Part shown: piece after piece, positions 54,377 to 63,879 of the stretch
How positions within the stretch are numbered: the stretch's first letter is position 1
Layout of the letters: each line of letters begins with the position of its first letter
Origin: Burkholderiales bacterium
GTDB lineage: Bacteria > Pseudomonadota > Gammaproteobacteria > Burkholderiales > Burkholderiaceae_D
NCBI GenBank assembly: GCA_016177875.1
Contig: JACOUL010000021.1
Location: 46,648 to 110,647, forward strand
Reading direction: 5' to 3'
DNA: 64,000 bases
The notes under the pieces: generated by a model
Database searches by the model: none
The model's input: the letters and a program-made list of their open reading frames with translations, nothing else
Told to the model about the DNA's origin: nothing
Translations under genes and position numbers: made by a program

Positions 54377-55090
54377 ATGCAAACCACTGAACTCGATCCG
54401 ACCCTGGCTCAAACCTTAAACGATGCCGAGAAACAAAATTGGAAGCTTGTTATCGGCAACAAGAATTATTCATCTTGGTCGATGCGCCCATGGGTAGCGA
54501 TGAAAGCCTTCGGCATTCCTTTTAATGAAATTCAAGTTAAGTTAGGACATTCCGAAACCGGGATCGAGATCGCGCAATATTCCGCAGCCGGGCGTGTCCC
54601 CGTCTTGCTCGCCAACGATGTCACGGTATGGGACTCGCTCGCTATTTGTGAATATTTGGCCGAACAATTTCCGGAGAAGCGCATGTGGCCGGGCGATGTC
54701 GCGGCGCGGGCCACTGCGCGCAGCATGTGCGCGGAAATGCATTCCGGTTTTGGCAATCTGCGTACAGCGATGTGGATGAATATACGCGCTAACTTTTCGG
54801 GCAAAGGCAGAACGCCCGGCGCGCAAGCCGATATCGGTCGCATCAGCGAAATGTGGGAAACCTGTTTAGCTGAATTCGGTCAGCATCGATACCTGTTTGG
54901 AGATTTTTCGATAGCTGACGCCTACTTTGCGCCGGTCGTGATGCGTTTCCGCACTTATGCAGTGGCATTGACGCCGGCCTTGCAAGCTTATTGCGACCGC
55001 ATCATCGCGCACCCTGCAGTGGATCAATGGATAAAAGAAGCTTTGGCGGAAAACGACCGGGTGGAACATTACGACCGCTATCCTGATTAA
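54377..55090 (+). CDS. Glutathione S-transferase family protein
   Basis: 237 residues. N-terminal thioredoxin-like domain (KLVIGNKNYSSWSMRPWVAM; the SSWS serine is the likely glutathione-activating residue), AGRVPVLL and VWDSLAICEYLAE for the gamma-Glu site, then a helical C-terminal domain. Substrate unknown. It ends 7 bp before cca. Confidence 0.92.
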   Translation: MQTTELDPTLAQTLNDAEKQNWKLVIGNKNYSSWSMRPWVAMKAFGIPFNEIQVKLGHSETGIEIAQYSAAGRVPVLLANDVTVWDSLAICEYLAEQFPEKRMWPGDVAARATARSMCAEMHSGFGNLRTAMWMNIRANFSGKGRTPGAQADIGRISEMWETCLAEFGQHRYLFGDFSIADAYFAPVVMRFRTYAVALTPALQAYCDRIIAHPAVDQWIKEALAENDRVEHYDRYPD

Positions 55091-55097
55091 GTAATCC

Positions 55098-56348
55098 ATG
55101 AAGACCTATATCGTCGGCGGCGCAGTGCGCGATCGATTGCTTGGATTACCCGTCCAGGATCGCGATTACGTTGTCGTGGGCACCTCGCCGGACGATATGC
55201 TGGCGCGCGGCTTCACACCGGTCGGCAAGGATTTCCCGGTCTTCCTGCATCCGCAGACACACGAGGAATATGCCCTGGCGCGTACCGAGCGCAAGACCGC
55301 GCCCGGCTATAAGGGTTTCGTGTTTCATGCAGATTCGGACGTCACGCTCGAGCAAGATTTGTTGCGGCGTGACCTCACGGTCAATGCGATGGCGCAAGGC
55401 GAAGATGGGACCATCGTTGATCCCTTCCACGGACAGCGCGATCTCGACAATAAAGTCTTGCGCCATGTGTCGCCGGCTTTTGCCGAAGACCCGGTGCGTA
55501 TCTTGCGCGTGGCACGCTTTGCCGCCCGTTTCACCGAATTTACGGTGGCTCCCGAGACAAATGCTTTGATGCAGAAAATGGTGCAAGCGGGCGAAGTCGA
55601 TGCGCTCGTGCCGGAACGCGTTTGGCAAGAATTGGCGCGCGGATTAATGGAAGCAAAACCGTCGCGCATGTTTGAAGTCTTGCGTGCCTGCGGTGCTCTG
55701 GCGCGCATTCTGCCCGAGCTCGACGTTTTATGGGGCATACCGCAACCGGCGCAATATCACCCCGAAATCGATACCGGCGTGCACGTGATGATGGTGATTG
55801 ATGCCGCCGCGCGCGAGAAATTTATTTTGCCGATCCGTTTTGCAGCGTTGACGCATGACCTGGGCAAAGGCGAAACGCCGCGCGAAGAGTGGCCGTCGCA
55901 CCATGGGCATGAAGCGAGAAGCGTGAAGCTGGTCGAGCGAGTTTGCCTGCGCTTAAAAATTCCCAACGATTGCCGCGATTTGGCGCTCATGACTGCGCGT
56001 GAACATGGCAATGTCACGCGTGCGTTGGAGTTGAGAAGCAACACGGCGGTTAAGCTCTTCGAGCGTTGCGATGCGTTTCGTAAGCCGCAGCGATTCACTG
56101 ACATGCTGTGCGCGTCGATGTGCGACCACCGCGGTCGAGCAGGGCTCGAAGCTAAGCCGTTTCCGCAGGCGGCACATCTCGAACGCTTGCTGGCGGCGGC
56201 TAGGCAAGTCGATGCGGGCACTATCGCTCGCCGGCAAAGCGAGCCGCAACGCATTGCCGAGGCAGTGCATGCGGCGCGCGTGGAGGCAGTAGAGGCTGTG
56301 TTGCAGTGGGCTAAAAACGAGGCATTGCGCAGTGAAGAAAAGGAATAA
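55098..56348 (+). CDS. cca: Multifunctional CCA tRNA nucleotidyltransferase
   Basis: 416 residues. Nucleotidyltransferase head YIVGGAVRDRLLGLPVQDRDYVVVG with the catalytic aspartates, RRDLTVNAMA and VRILRVARFAARF, followed by an HD phosphohydrolase domain (LTHDLGKG … HHGHE). That is the gammaproteobacterial/betaproteobacterial Cca1 arrangement. Adds or repairs the 3' CCA end of tRNAs. Confidence 0.97.
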   Translation: MKTYIVGGAVRDRLLGLPVQDRDYVVVGTSPDDMLARGFTPVGKDFPVFLHPQTHEEYALARTERKTAPGYKGFVFHADSDVTLEQDLLRRDLTVNAMAQGEDGTIVDPFHGQRDLDNKVLRHVSPAFAEDPVRILRVARFAARFTEFTVAPETNALMQKMVQAGEVDALVPERVWQELARGLMEAKPSRMFEVLRACGALARILPELDVLWGIPQPAQYHPEIDTGVHVMMVIDAAAREKFILPIRFAALTHDLGKGETPREEWPSHHGHEARSVKLVERVCLRLKIPNDCRDLALMTAREHGNVTRALELRSNTAVKLFERCDAFRKPQRFTDMLCASMCDHRGRAGLEAKPFPQAAHLERLLAAARQVDAGTIARRQSEPQRIAEAVHAARVEAVEAVLQWAKNEALRSEEKE

Positions 56349-56363
56349 CATTTTGCTATGCAC

Positions 56364-56379
56364 AATGCTCCTGAGCATT
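56364..56379 (+). terminator. Possible weak terminator after cca
   Basis: AATGCTC-CT-GAGCATT palindrome 16 bp beyond the stop, followed by AGTCTTTAT; the U content is low. The rest of 56349-56637 is AT-rich with no gene seen. Confidence 0.4.
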
Positions 56380-56637
56380 AGTCTTTATCCGCAAATTCAT
56401 GCCTAGCAGAATTTGTTAAATTAAATCAATAACAATTGGTTATAAATTTTTCATTTTTAATAACTACACTTTCTAATTTCGCTGGTTTTTAAATAAAATA
56501 GTTTCTTTGCTGCCATATTGGTGGCGAAAATGTCGCACTTATCCCTATTTTTCTTGGGACTATTCCACTGAAACATCAAGTTGGCCTACAATGTATTTGT
56601 GCGTCGCACCATGATGCGCCACTTGTAGGAGTCAGCG

Positions 56638-57324
56638 ATGAATTCGACCGATGCGTTTACCAGTGCTTTCACCGACATGCTTACGGCACCTGCTGAGGCA
56701 TACCCGCCGGTGCGCATCAAAGAGTTAGCCGAGCGTGATCGGCGCCGGATGCTCATGCATTTTCTGGCGCTCAATGATCAAGAGCGCTTGCTCCGATTCG
56801 GCAGCGCCATGCCGGATGAGTTAATCACCAAATACGTCCAAAAAATACAATTTTCGCGTGACGCCGTTTTCGGTGTCTACGACGCCGATTTGCAGCTGCT
56901 TGCGGTTGCCCATCTCGCCTATTTGCCGCGCGGTGCAAGTCCCGGCAGTCCAGGCAATACAACGAAGCAGCGTGTCGCCGAATTCGGAGTCTCGGTGTTG
57001 GCGAGCGCGCGCGGACGCGGCATCGGCACCAAATTATTCGAGCGTGCCGCCATGCACTGTCGCAATAATGATGTTGATACCCTGTATGTACATTGTTTAA
57101 CCTCGAACCAAGTCATGATGCATATCGCGCGCAAAGCCGGCATGGAAATTCATCGTGACCACGGTGAAGCAGATGCTTATTTGAAGCTTCCTCCCGCTGA
57201 TGCCCGCAGCGTTCTGCAAGAAGCGATGGATGAACAAGTCGCGTCGCTCGACTACACCCTTAAAACCAATAGCCGGATTCTCGGCAAATGGATTGGACAG
57301 CTTCCCGGACTTAAAGCTGAGTAG
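56638..57324 (+). CDS. GNAT-family N-acetyltransferase
   Basis: 228 residues with AGGAG upstream. GNAT fold with the acetyl-CoA loop ASARGRGIGTKLFERA and VHCLTSNQVMMHIARKAGM at the end of the domain. The first ~35 residues and last ~40 are extensions. Substrate not inferable. It is preceded by a 289-bp AT-rich gap and followed by the palindromic hppD control region. Confidence 0.88.
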   Translation: MNSTDAFTSAFTDMLTAPAEAYPPVRIKELAERDRRRMLMHFLALNDQERLLRFGSAMPDELITKYVQKIQFSRDAVFGVYDADLQLLAVAHLAYLPRGASPGSPGNTTKQRVAEFGVSVLASARGRGIGTKLFERAAMHCRNNDVDTLYVHCLTSNQVMMHIARKAGMEIHRDHGEADAYLKLPPADARSVLQEAMDEQVASLDYTLKTNSRILGKWIGQLPGLKAE

Positions 57325-57372
57325 ATCGGCAACAATCACTCTAAAATTCATTCGCAAATCGCGGCGGTTCTG

Positions 57373-57424
57373 CTAGGCTTAATATTGATATCAATCAAGG
57401 CCTAGAGCCAGTTTATAAACTGGC
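57373..57424 (+). promoter_or_regulatory. Two palindromes upstream of hppD, candidate operators
   Basis: ATTGATATCAAT (57384-57395) is a perfect 12-bp palindrome nested within CTAGGCTT … AAGGCCTAG, and GCCAGTTTATAAACTGGC (57407-57424) is a perfect 18-bp palindrome ending 23 bp before the hppD ATG. Their position in the 123-bp gap suggests dimeric repressor or activator sites. The second could also be a hairpin in the mRNA leader. Confidence 0.5.
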
Positions 57425-57447
57425 CCCAAGCAGCTCTGGAGACCGCC

Positions 57448-58572
57448 ATGGACTTCCAACCCTGGGATAACCCAATGGGTACGGCTGGATTCGAATTCAT
57501 CGAATACGCCGCTCCCGATCCCCAGGCGCTGGGCGCGCTGTTCGAGCAGATCGGCTTTGCCGCCATTGCCCGGCATCGCCACAAGAATGTCACCCTGTAT
57601 CGTCAGGGCGAAATCAATTTCATCATCAATGCCGAGCCGGATTCATTTGCGCAGCGTTTCGCGCGTCGCCATGGGCCGTCAATTTGCGCCATTGCTTTGC
57701 GTGTCGAGGATGCAGCTTTTGCTTACCAGCGCGCGTTGAGTCTCGGCGCTTGGGGTTTTGATCACAAAACCGGGCCGATGGAATTGAATATCCCTGCCAT
57801 CAAGGGCATCGGCGATTCGCTGATTTATTTTGTCGATCGCTGGCGCGGCAAGGACGCGGCGCGAGGCATTCCGGCGGGCGCCATCGGCGACATCAGCATT
57901 TATGATGCCGATTTTGCCGCCATTCCCGGCGCGCCGGCTGAACCAGCCGGTAATGGACTCACGTATATCGACCATCTGACGCACAACGTGCATCGCGGCC
58001 GCATGCAAGAGTGGGCCGAGTTTTATGAAACGCTTTTTAACTTCCGCGAGATTCGCTACTTCGATATCGAAGGCAAGCTAACCGGCTTGAAATCGAAGGC
58101 AATGACTTCTCCGTGCGGCAAGATACGCATTCCCATCAATGAGTCGTCGGACGACAAGTCGCAAATCGCGGAATATCTCACGCAATATCACGGCGAAGGT
58201 ATACAGCATGTCGCGTTAGGCACTGCCGATATTTATTCGACGGTAGGAGGCATGCTCGCGCGCGGCGTTCAATTCCAAGACACGATCGACGCGTATTACG
58301 ACTTGGTTGATCAGCGTTTGCCGCAGCACGGCGAGAAGCTGGAAGATTTGCGGCGCTTACGCATATTGATCGACGGCAGCAGCAGCGCGCAAAAGCGAGA
58401 ACTTCTGTTGCAAATATTCACGCAAAATGTCATCGGTCCGATTTTCTTCGAAGTGATCCAGCGCAAAGGCGACCAGGGTTTTGGCGAAGGCAATTTTCGC
58501 GCGTTATTCGAATCGATCGAGCTCGATCAAATTCGTCGCGGCGTTTTGAAAGACGAGCAGGTGAAGTCATGA
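57448..58572 (+). CDS. hppD: 4-hydroxyphenylpyruvate dioxygenase
   Basis: 374 residues. Two VOC-fold halves; iron ligands His176 in YIDHLTHNV, His254 in GIQHVALGT and Glu335 in FFEVIQRKG. Turns 4-hydroxyphenylpyruvate into homogentisate. It is coupled to phhA by an ATGA overlap at 58569-58572, which joins two steps of phenylalanine/tyrosine breakdown. Confidence 0.97.
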   Translation: MDFQPWDNPMGTAGFEFIEYAAPDPQALGALFEQIGFAAIARHRHKNVTLYRQGEINFIINAEPDSFAQRFARRHGPSICAIALRVEDAAFAYQRALSLGAWGFDHKTGPMELNIPAIKGIGDSLIYFVDRWRGKDAARGIPAGAIGDISIYDADFAAIPGAPAEPAGNGLTYIDHLTHNVHRGRMQEWAEFYETLFNFREIRYFDIEGKLTGLKSKAMTSPCGKIRIPINESSDDKSQIAEYLTQYHGEGIQHVALGTADIYSTVGGMLARGVQFQDTIDAYYDLVDQRLPQHGEKLEDLRRLRILIDGSSSAQKRELLLQIFTQNVIGPIFFEVIQRKGDQGFGEGNFRALFESIELDQIRRGVLKDEQVKS

Positions 58573-59444
58573 ACGCGGCGGTTGACCGCGCGGATTTCTT
58601 TAAGACGCTGGCGGAAAAATCGACGCACGGCATACGCGGCGACTATAGTCTGGCCGATGACCATTACGTGATTAACCAAGATTGGGGCGCGTACACGCCT
58701 GAGCAACATGCCTTATGGCGGCGCTTATATGCGCGCCAGGCGCGCTTGTTGCCGGGCCGTGCATGCGACTTGTTTATCGATAGCCTTGCGAGACTCAATG
58801 CTGCGGACGGTATTCCTCAATTCGAGGTCGCGTCGGACGCACTGGCGAAAGCAACCGGCTGGCGGCTGGTTGCCGTGCCAGGCCTGATACCGGATCAAGT
58901 GTTTTTTGAACATTTAGCCAACCGGCGTTTTCCCGTAACCGTATGGCTGCGTCAACCGGCGGAATTCGATTACATCGTTGAACCGGATGTATTTCATGAC
59001 TTTTTCGGCCACGTGCCGCTCTTGTTCGATCCGGTGTTTGCCGATCATTTGCAGGAATACGGCAAAGGAGGCTTGAAGGCATTGACGCTCGACGGCCTGG
59101 CATTTCTCGCGCGTTTGTATTGGTACACCGTCGAATTCGGTTTGATTCAAAGTGAACAAGGTTTGCGTGTGTATGGCGCCGGTATTTTGTCGTCTGGCGG
59201 AGAAATCGATTATTGCCTGACGCATCCTGCACCGCACCGCACCGCCTTCGATCTTGAGCGTGTCATGCGCACGCTTTACAAGATCGATACTTATCAAGAA
59301 ACCTATTTCGTCATTCGCAACTTCCACCAATTGTTTACGGATACCCAGCCGGATTTCACGCCGATTTACGCGCGTTTAAAGACCTTGCCTTCTTTGCCCG
59401 CCGGCATGCTCCTGCCGGACGAGGTAACTTTCCCGCCGAACTGA
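58569..59444 (+). CDS. phhA: Phenylalanine 4-monooxygenase
   Basis: 291 residues, the short single-domain bacterial form without a regulatory domain. Iron ligands His143 and His148 in FHDFFGHVPLL and Glu189 in YTVEFGLI; pterin-binding VPGLIPDQVFFEHLANRRFPVT. Hydroxylates phenylalanine to tyrosine using a tetrahydropterin. No pterin carbinolamine dehydratase (phhB) follows. Confidence 0.97.
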   Translation: MNAAVDRADFFKTLAEKSTHGIRGDYSLADDHYVINQDWGAYTPEQHALWRRLYARQARLLPGRACDLFIDSLARLNAADGIPQFEVASDALAKATGWRLVAVPGLIPDQVFFEHLANRRFPVTVWLRQPAEFDYIVEPDVFHDFFGHVPLLFDPVFADHLQEYGKGGLKALTLDGLAFLARLYWYTVEFGLIQSEQGLRVYGAGILSSGGEIDYCLTHPAPHRTAFDLERVMRTLYKIDTYQETYFVIRNFHQLFTDTQPDFTPIYARLKTLPSLPAGMLLPDEVTFPPN

Positions 59445-59534
59445 ATGCTGCATCGTGCATTGAGCCACGACCGGCAGTGTGGTAGCGTTAAAGAACTCGG
59501 TGTTCCGCTCACAAGGCGGTGCACTTAAGCGAAT

Positions 59535-59553
59535 CCAAAAACATGATTTTTGG
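59535..59553 (+). promoter_or_regulatory. Palindrome upstream of the indolepyruvate oxidoreductase gene
   Basis: CCAAAAA and TTTTTGG separated by CATGA, ending 14 bp before the ATG and next to the RBS (GGGAG at 59556-59560). It may be an operator or an mRNA hairpin. Confidence 0.35.
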
Positions 59554-59567
59554 TTGGGAGACAAGCG

Positions 59568-62500
59568 ATGAATGCCCCTTTACTTCCAGGACAGACGCTC
59601 GTGCAACATATGCCCAGCATTTCCCTCGAAGATAAATTTACCCTGGAACATGGGCGTGCTTTTCTGACGGGCACCCAGGCCTTAATTCGGCTTGCCATGC
59701 TGCAGCGTGAACGCGATGTGCGTGCCGGATTAAATACGGCCGGCTTCATCAGCGGTTATCGCGGCTCTCCATTGGGCAATGTCGACATCACCGCATGGCG
59801 CGCGCAAAAGCATCTCGATGCACACCATGTCAAATTTCATCCCGGTATGAATGAAGACTTGGCCGCGACCAGTATTTGGGGAACACAGCAAGTCAATCTT
59901 TTTCCAGGCGCTCAATACGACGGCGTGTTCGGCATGTGGTATGGCAAGGGGCCGGGCGTCGATCGCTGCGGCGATGTGTTTAAGCATGCAAACATGGCGG
60001 GGACCGGCAAGCATGGCGGCGTGCTGGTGTTGGCGGGGGACGATCATGCGGCCAAATCGTCGACTACGGCACATCAAAGCGAACACATTTTGAAGGCTTG
60101 CGGCATTCCGGTGTTGTATCCATCCTGCATCCAGGAATATCTCGACTACGGCTTGCACGGCTGGGCGATGAGCCGCTATACCGGTTTGTGGGTCGCCTTG
60201 AAATGCGTCACCGATTTGGTGGAGTCGGGCGCCTCGGTGGAGATCGATCCAAATCGCGTGCGGATTGCCTTGCCTGATGATTTTGATTTGCCGGCCGGTG
60301 GCTTGAATATTCGCTATCCGGATACGGTGCTTGAGCAAGAAACGCGGATGAATAGTTATAAGTGGTACGCCGCACTCGCCTATGCGCGCACCAATAAACT
60401 CAACCAAATTATCTGGGACAGTCCGCGTGCACGGATCGGCATCATCACTGCCGGCAAGTCTTACCTCGACACGCGGCAAGCATTGGCGGATCTCGGTATC
60501 GATGAAAAAGTCGCGGCCGACATCGGCATACGCTTGTATAAAGTCGGCATGACTTGGCCGCTGGAAGCGGAAGGCGTACGTCAATTCGCACAAGGGCTGG
60601 AGGAAATTATCGTCGTCGAAGAGAAGCGCCAGATTCTCGAATACCAACTGAAGGAAGAGTTATACAACTGGCGCGATGATGTGCGTCCGCGCGTGGTGGG
60701 TAAATTCGACGATACGGGTGAGTGGAGCAACACGCATCACGAAGGACATGGGCACTGGTTGTTGCCGGCGACGTATGAATTAAGTCCGGCGCAAATAGCG
60801 CGCGCGATTGCCACGCGCATTTCGAATTATTTTGCCGGTCACCCGGTCGAGCAGCGCGTCAAGGAACGCATTGCATATTTGGAAGCAAAAGAATCGATAC
60901 TGAAGACCATCAGCCCTAAGCCCGATCCGAATAAAGACCGCGTACCGCATTTCTGCTCGGGTTGTCCGCACAATACGTCGACCAAGGTTCCCGAAGGCAG
61001 CCGTGCGCTGGCAGGCATCGGCTGTCACTACATGGTGTTGTGGATGGATAGAGAAACATCCACTTTTACGCACATGGGAGGCGAAGGCGTCACATGGGTA
61101 GGCCAGGCGCCGTTTACCAATGAGCAGCATGTATTTGCCAACCTCGGCGACGGCACTTATTTCCATTCCGGTTTGCTTGCGATTCGCGCGGCAGTGGCTG
61201 CTAAGGTCAACATCACTTACAAAATTTTGTACAACGATGCTGTTGCCATGACGGGCGGGCAGCATGTCGATGGTCCCTTGGATCCGGCGATGATTTCGCG
61301 GCAGCTCGCGGCTGAAGGCGTCGCTCCTATCATTGTCGTGACGGACGAGCCGGACAAATATCCGCTCGACACCAATTGGGCGCCGGGCGTCACCATTCGT
61401 CATCGCGGTGAATTGGATGACGTGCAGCGAACATTGCGCGAGGTGAAGGGCGTCTCGGCCATGATCTATGATCAAACCTGCGCTGCGGAGAAGCGCCGCC
61501 GCCGCAAGCACGGCACCTATCCCGATCCGGCCAAGCGCGCGGTGATCAATGAGGCGGTATGCGAAGGCTGCGGCGATTGCAGCGTGCAATCAAATTGCCT
61601 TTCGGTCGAGCCGCTTGAAACGGAATTCGGCCGCAAGCGGCAAATCAATCAATCTTCATGCAACAAGGATTTTTCTTGTGTGACGGGTTTCTGTCCCAGC
61701 TTTATTACCGTAGAAGGAGGACGCTTGAAAAAGCCCAAGCCCTCCAGCGTTGCGGTATCTGGCGCGAGCGAGGAGCATGCAACTTTGTTCGCCGACTTAC
61801 CCGCGCCGGCGCTTCCGTCGATTGGGCATACCTACAATATTTTGGTGGCAGGCATCGGCGGTACCGGCGTCATTACTATTGGCCAATTGCTCGCGATGGC
61901 CGCACACATCGAACACAAAGGCGTATCGGTGCTCGACATGAGCGGGCTTGCGCAAAAGGGCGGTACGGTGATGTCGCATGTGCGTATTGCCGACCGCCCC
62001 GATGAAATTTTTTCGACGCGCGTGGGTACCGGCATGGCTGATTTGGTGATCGGCTGCGACGTGATTGTTGCGGCCGGCCGGGATGCTTTGACGCGCATGG
62101 GCGAGGGACGTACCCATGCAGTAATCAATACAACCGGGACGCCAACCGCCGCCTTTATACGCAATCCTGATTGGCATTATCCCGGCGCGGCAGCAGAAAA
62201 CGAAATCCGCAATGCATGCGGAGACGATCGCACGCATTTCATCAATGCCGGCAAGTTGGCCACGGTACTAATGGGCGATACGATCGCGACCAATATGTTT
62301 ATCTTGGGTTATGCCTGGCAAAAAGGATGGGTGCCGCTGACGGAAAACGCACTGATGCACGCCATTGAATTAAATGCCGCGTCGGTCGAATTTAATAAGC
62401 AAAGCTTCACATGGGGGCGGCGCGCGGCGCATGAATTGGCGGCGGTGGAAAAACTTGCTAAACAAAACGAAGCAGCAACCCATGTGATCGAGTTCAAGCG

Positions 62501-63188
62501 CAGCCAGAAACTGGACGAGGTGATCGCCACACGTGAAGCGTATTTAACGGATTACCAGAACGCCGCTTATGCAAAACAATATCGCGACTTTGTCGAGCAG
62601 GTAAGGTGTGCCGAATCGAAGCTGGGGCATGCCGGCAAGCCACATCGCTTGACGGAAGCCGTCGCACGCTATTTGTTCAAACTCATGGCATACAAGGACG
62701 AATACGAGGTGGCGCGCTTGCATACGGCATCGGCATTCTTGGAAAAAATTGCCGGCATGTTCGAGGGTGATTACAAGATCAAATATCATTTGGCGCCGCC
62801 GCTGCTTGCGAAGCAAGATAGCCGAGGCCATTTGGTAAAGCAAGAGTTCGGGCCTTGGATGTTGCAAGCGTTTCGCATGCTCGCGAAGCTCAAATTTTTG
62901 CGTGGCACAGGATTGGATATCTTCGGCTACACGCGAGAGCGCAAGACGGAGCGGGGTTTAATCGACCATTATCGCAAGACCATTTCTTCGCTCTTGCCCA
63001 AACTGACGGAAGAAAATTTGGCAAAGCTGGTCGCACTGGCCAGTATTCCTGAGGAGATTCGCGGATACGGCCACGTAAAAGAACGTAGCTTGAACGCGGT
63101 CCGGCAAAAAGAAGCCAGGCTTCTGGCGGACGTTGATCTTCCTGCTGCGCCGGTTACCACGCCACAAGGCGGACAACAAGCTGCATAG
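59568..63188 (+). CDS. Indolepyruvate ferredoxin oxidoreductase-type fusion protein
   Basis: 1206 residues from ATG 59568 with GGGAG upstream; the frame from 59550 includes the RBS. The alpha (pyrimidine-binding/TPP) part is at the N-terminus (TGTQALIRLAML, GYRGSPLGNVD), the TPP domain lies around 455-640 (HFCSGCPHNTS, GDGTYFHSGLLAIRAAV), a Cys cluster CEGCGDCSVQSNC (~672) is degenerate versus two full 4Fe-4S sites, and the gamma domain starts at ~755 (ILVAGIGGTGVITIGQLLAMAA). The family oxidatively decarboxylates aryl- or branched-chain 2-oxoacids. Its place after phhA suggests aromatic amino-acid breakdown. Confidence 0.92.
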   Translation: MNAPLLPGQTLVQHMPSISLEDKFTLEHGRAFLTGTQALIRLAMLQRERDVRAGLNTAGFISGYRGSPLGNVDITAWRAQKHLDAHHVKFHPGMNEDLAATSIWGTQQVNLFPGAQYDGVFGMWYGKGPGVDRCGDVFKHANMAGTGKHGGVLVLAGDDHAAKSSTTAHQSEHILKACGIPVLYPSCIQEYLDYGLHGWAMSRYTGLWVALKCVTDLVESGASVEIDPNRVRIALPDDFDLPAGGLNIRYPDTVLEQETRMNSYKWYAALAYARTNKLNQIIWDSPRARIGIITAGKSYLDTRQALADLGIDEKVAADIGIRLYKVGMTWPLEAEGVRQFAQGLEEIIVVEEKRQILEYQLKEELYNWRDDVRPRVVGKFDDTGEWSNTHHEGHGHWLLPATYELSPAQIARAIATRISNYFAGHPVEQRVKERIAYLEAKESILKTISPKPDPNKDRVPHFCSGCPHNTSTKVPEGSRALAGIGCHYMVLWMDRETSTFTHMGGEGVTWVGQAPFTNEQHVFANLGDGTYFHSGLLAIRAAVAAKVNITYKILYNDAVAMTGGQHVDGPLDPAMISRQLAAEGVAPIIVVTDEPDKYPLDTNWAPGVTIRHRGELDDVQRTLREVKGVSAMIYDQTCAAEKRRRRKHGTYPDPAKRAVINEAVCEGCGDCSVQSNCLSVEPLETEFGRKRQINQSSCNKDFSCVTGFCPSFITVEGGRLKKPKPSSVAVSGASEEHATLFADLPAPALPSIGHTYNILVAGIGGTGVITIGQLLAMAAHIEHKGVSVLDMSGLAQKGGTVMSHVRIADRPDEIFSTRVGTGMADLVIGCDVIVAAGRDALTRMGEGRTHAVINTTGTPTAAFIRNPDWHYPGAAAENEIRNACGDDRTHFINAGKLATVLMGDTIATNMFILGYAWQKGWVPLTENALMHAIELNAASVEFNKQSFTWGRRAAHELAAVEKLAKQNEAATHVIEFKRSQKLDEVIATREAYLTDYQNAAYAKQYRDFVEQVRCAESKLGHAGKPHRLTEAVARYLFKLMAYKDEYEVARLHTASAFLEKIAGMFEGDYKIKYHLAPPLLAKQDSRGHLVKQEFGPWMLQAFRMLAKLKFLRGTGLDIFGYTRERKTERGLIDHYRKTISSLLPKLTEENLAKLVALASIPEEIRGYGHVKERSLNAVRQKEARLLADVDLPAAPVTTPQGGQQAA

Positions 63189-63302
63189 CACTGTTATTCC
63201 TGCGCGAGGCCTTATTGACCGGATTCTCAGTCTGGAGCAACATGTGCTCGTGTGGCCGATGAGTCGCATTTCAAAAAAATCAATTTTCAAATGGGGGAAG
63301 AC

Positions 63303-63851
63303 ATGCACAGTTCGAAGCTGGCGATGACGGCTTGTGTCGCCGCAGTGTTCTCATTGACGGTCCTGCCGTCACATGCCGTACGCAATGGACCGCAGGGGCA
63401 TGCAGAGAAAAGCGTTGGACCTAATCAGGGCGGCAAAGTATCTGCAGACCGAACGATCAAGGGGCCGAATGCCTCCTCTTCCTTTTCAGCTGCCGGACCA
63501 CGCGGGAAAAGCATGACGGGTAGCGCCACTTCCACGGTGGCCGGCGGCAAGGCAAGCGGACAGGCAACGGTTTCTACCTCCGGCGGTCGCAGTGCAACCG
63601 CTCAAGGCACGGGCTCAATTAAAGGAAATACGGCAACAGGTAGCGGCAGCGTGCAAACTGGAAAAGGCTATGGGGCAACCGGAACCGGGTCCGTTACGAA
63701 AACGGACAGCGGTGTGAATGCATCCGGTACGGCTACGACCAATAGCGGCAAAACGGTGTCAGGTTCCGTGAACGGTAACAAGGATGGCGGTACGGTGACT
63801 GTTGAGGGCACGAAGGGTGAAAAGTCTGTGACCTATGGTAATCAACGTTAA
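63303..63851 (+). CDS. Secreted low-complexity Gly/Ser/Thr repeat protein
   Basis: 182 residues from ATG 63303 with GGGGGAAG upstream. Signal peptide ~1-24 (ACVAAVFSLTVLPSHA|VR). The rest repeats loose 8-12-residue units of the type GSATSTVAGGKASG / GTGSIKGNTATGSGSV / GTGSVTKTDSG, with no Cys and few bulky residues. It could form a beta-solenoid or stay unfolded. I do not recognise a family. Confidence 0.75.
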   Translation: MHSSKLAMTACVAAVFSLTVLPSHAVRNGPQGHAEKSVGPNQGGKVSADRTIKGPNASSSFSAAGPRGKSMTGSATSTVAGGKASGQATVSTSGGRSATAQGTGSIKGNTATGSGSVQTGKGYGATGTGSVTKTDSGVNASGTATTNSGKTVSGSVNGNKDGGTVTVEGTKGEKSVTYGNQR

Positions 63852-63859
63852 TGGGGTTG

Positions 63860-63875
63860 CAGTAGTGTCCCAACG
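63860..63875. mobile_element. Candidate IS4-type terminal inverted repeat
   Basis: CAGTAGTGTCCCAACG lies just outside the transposase stop codon, nine bases after the repeat-protein gene ends. Cannot be confirmed without the opposite IS end. Confidence 0.35.
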
Positions 63876-63879
63876 TTTT

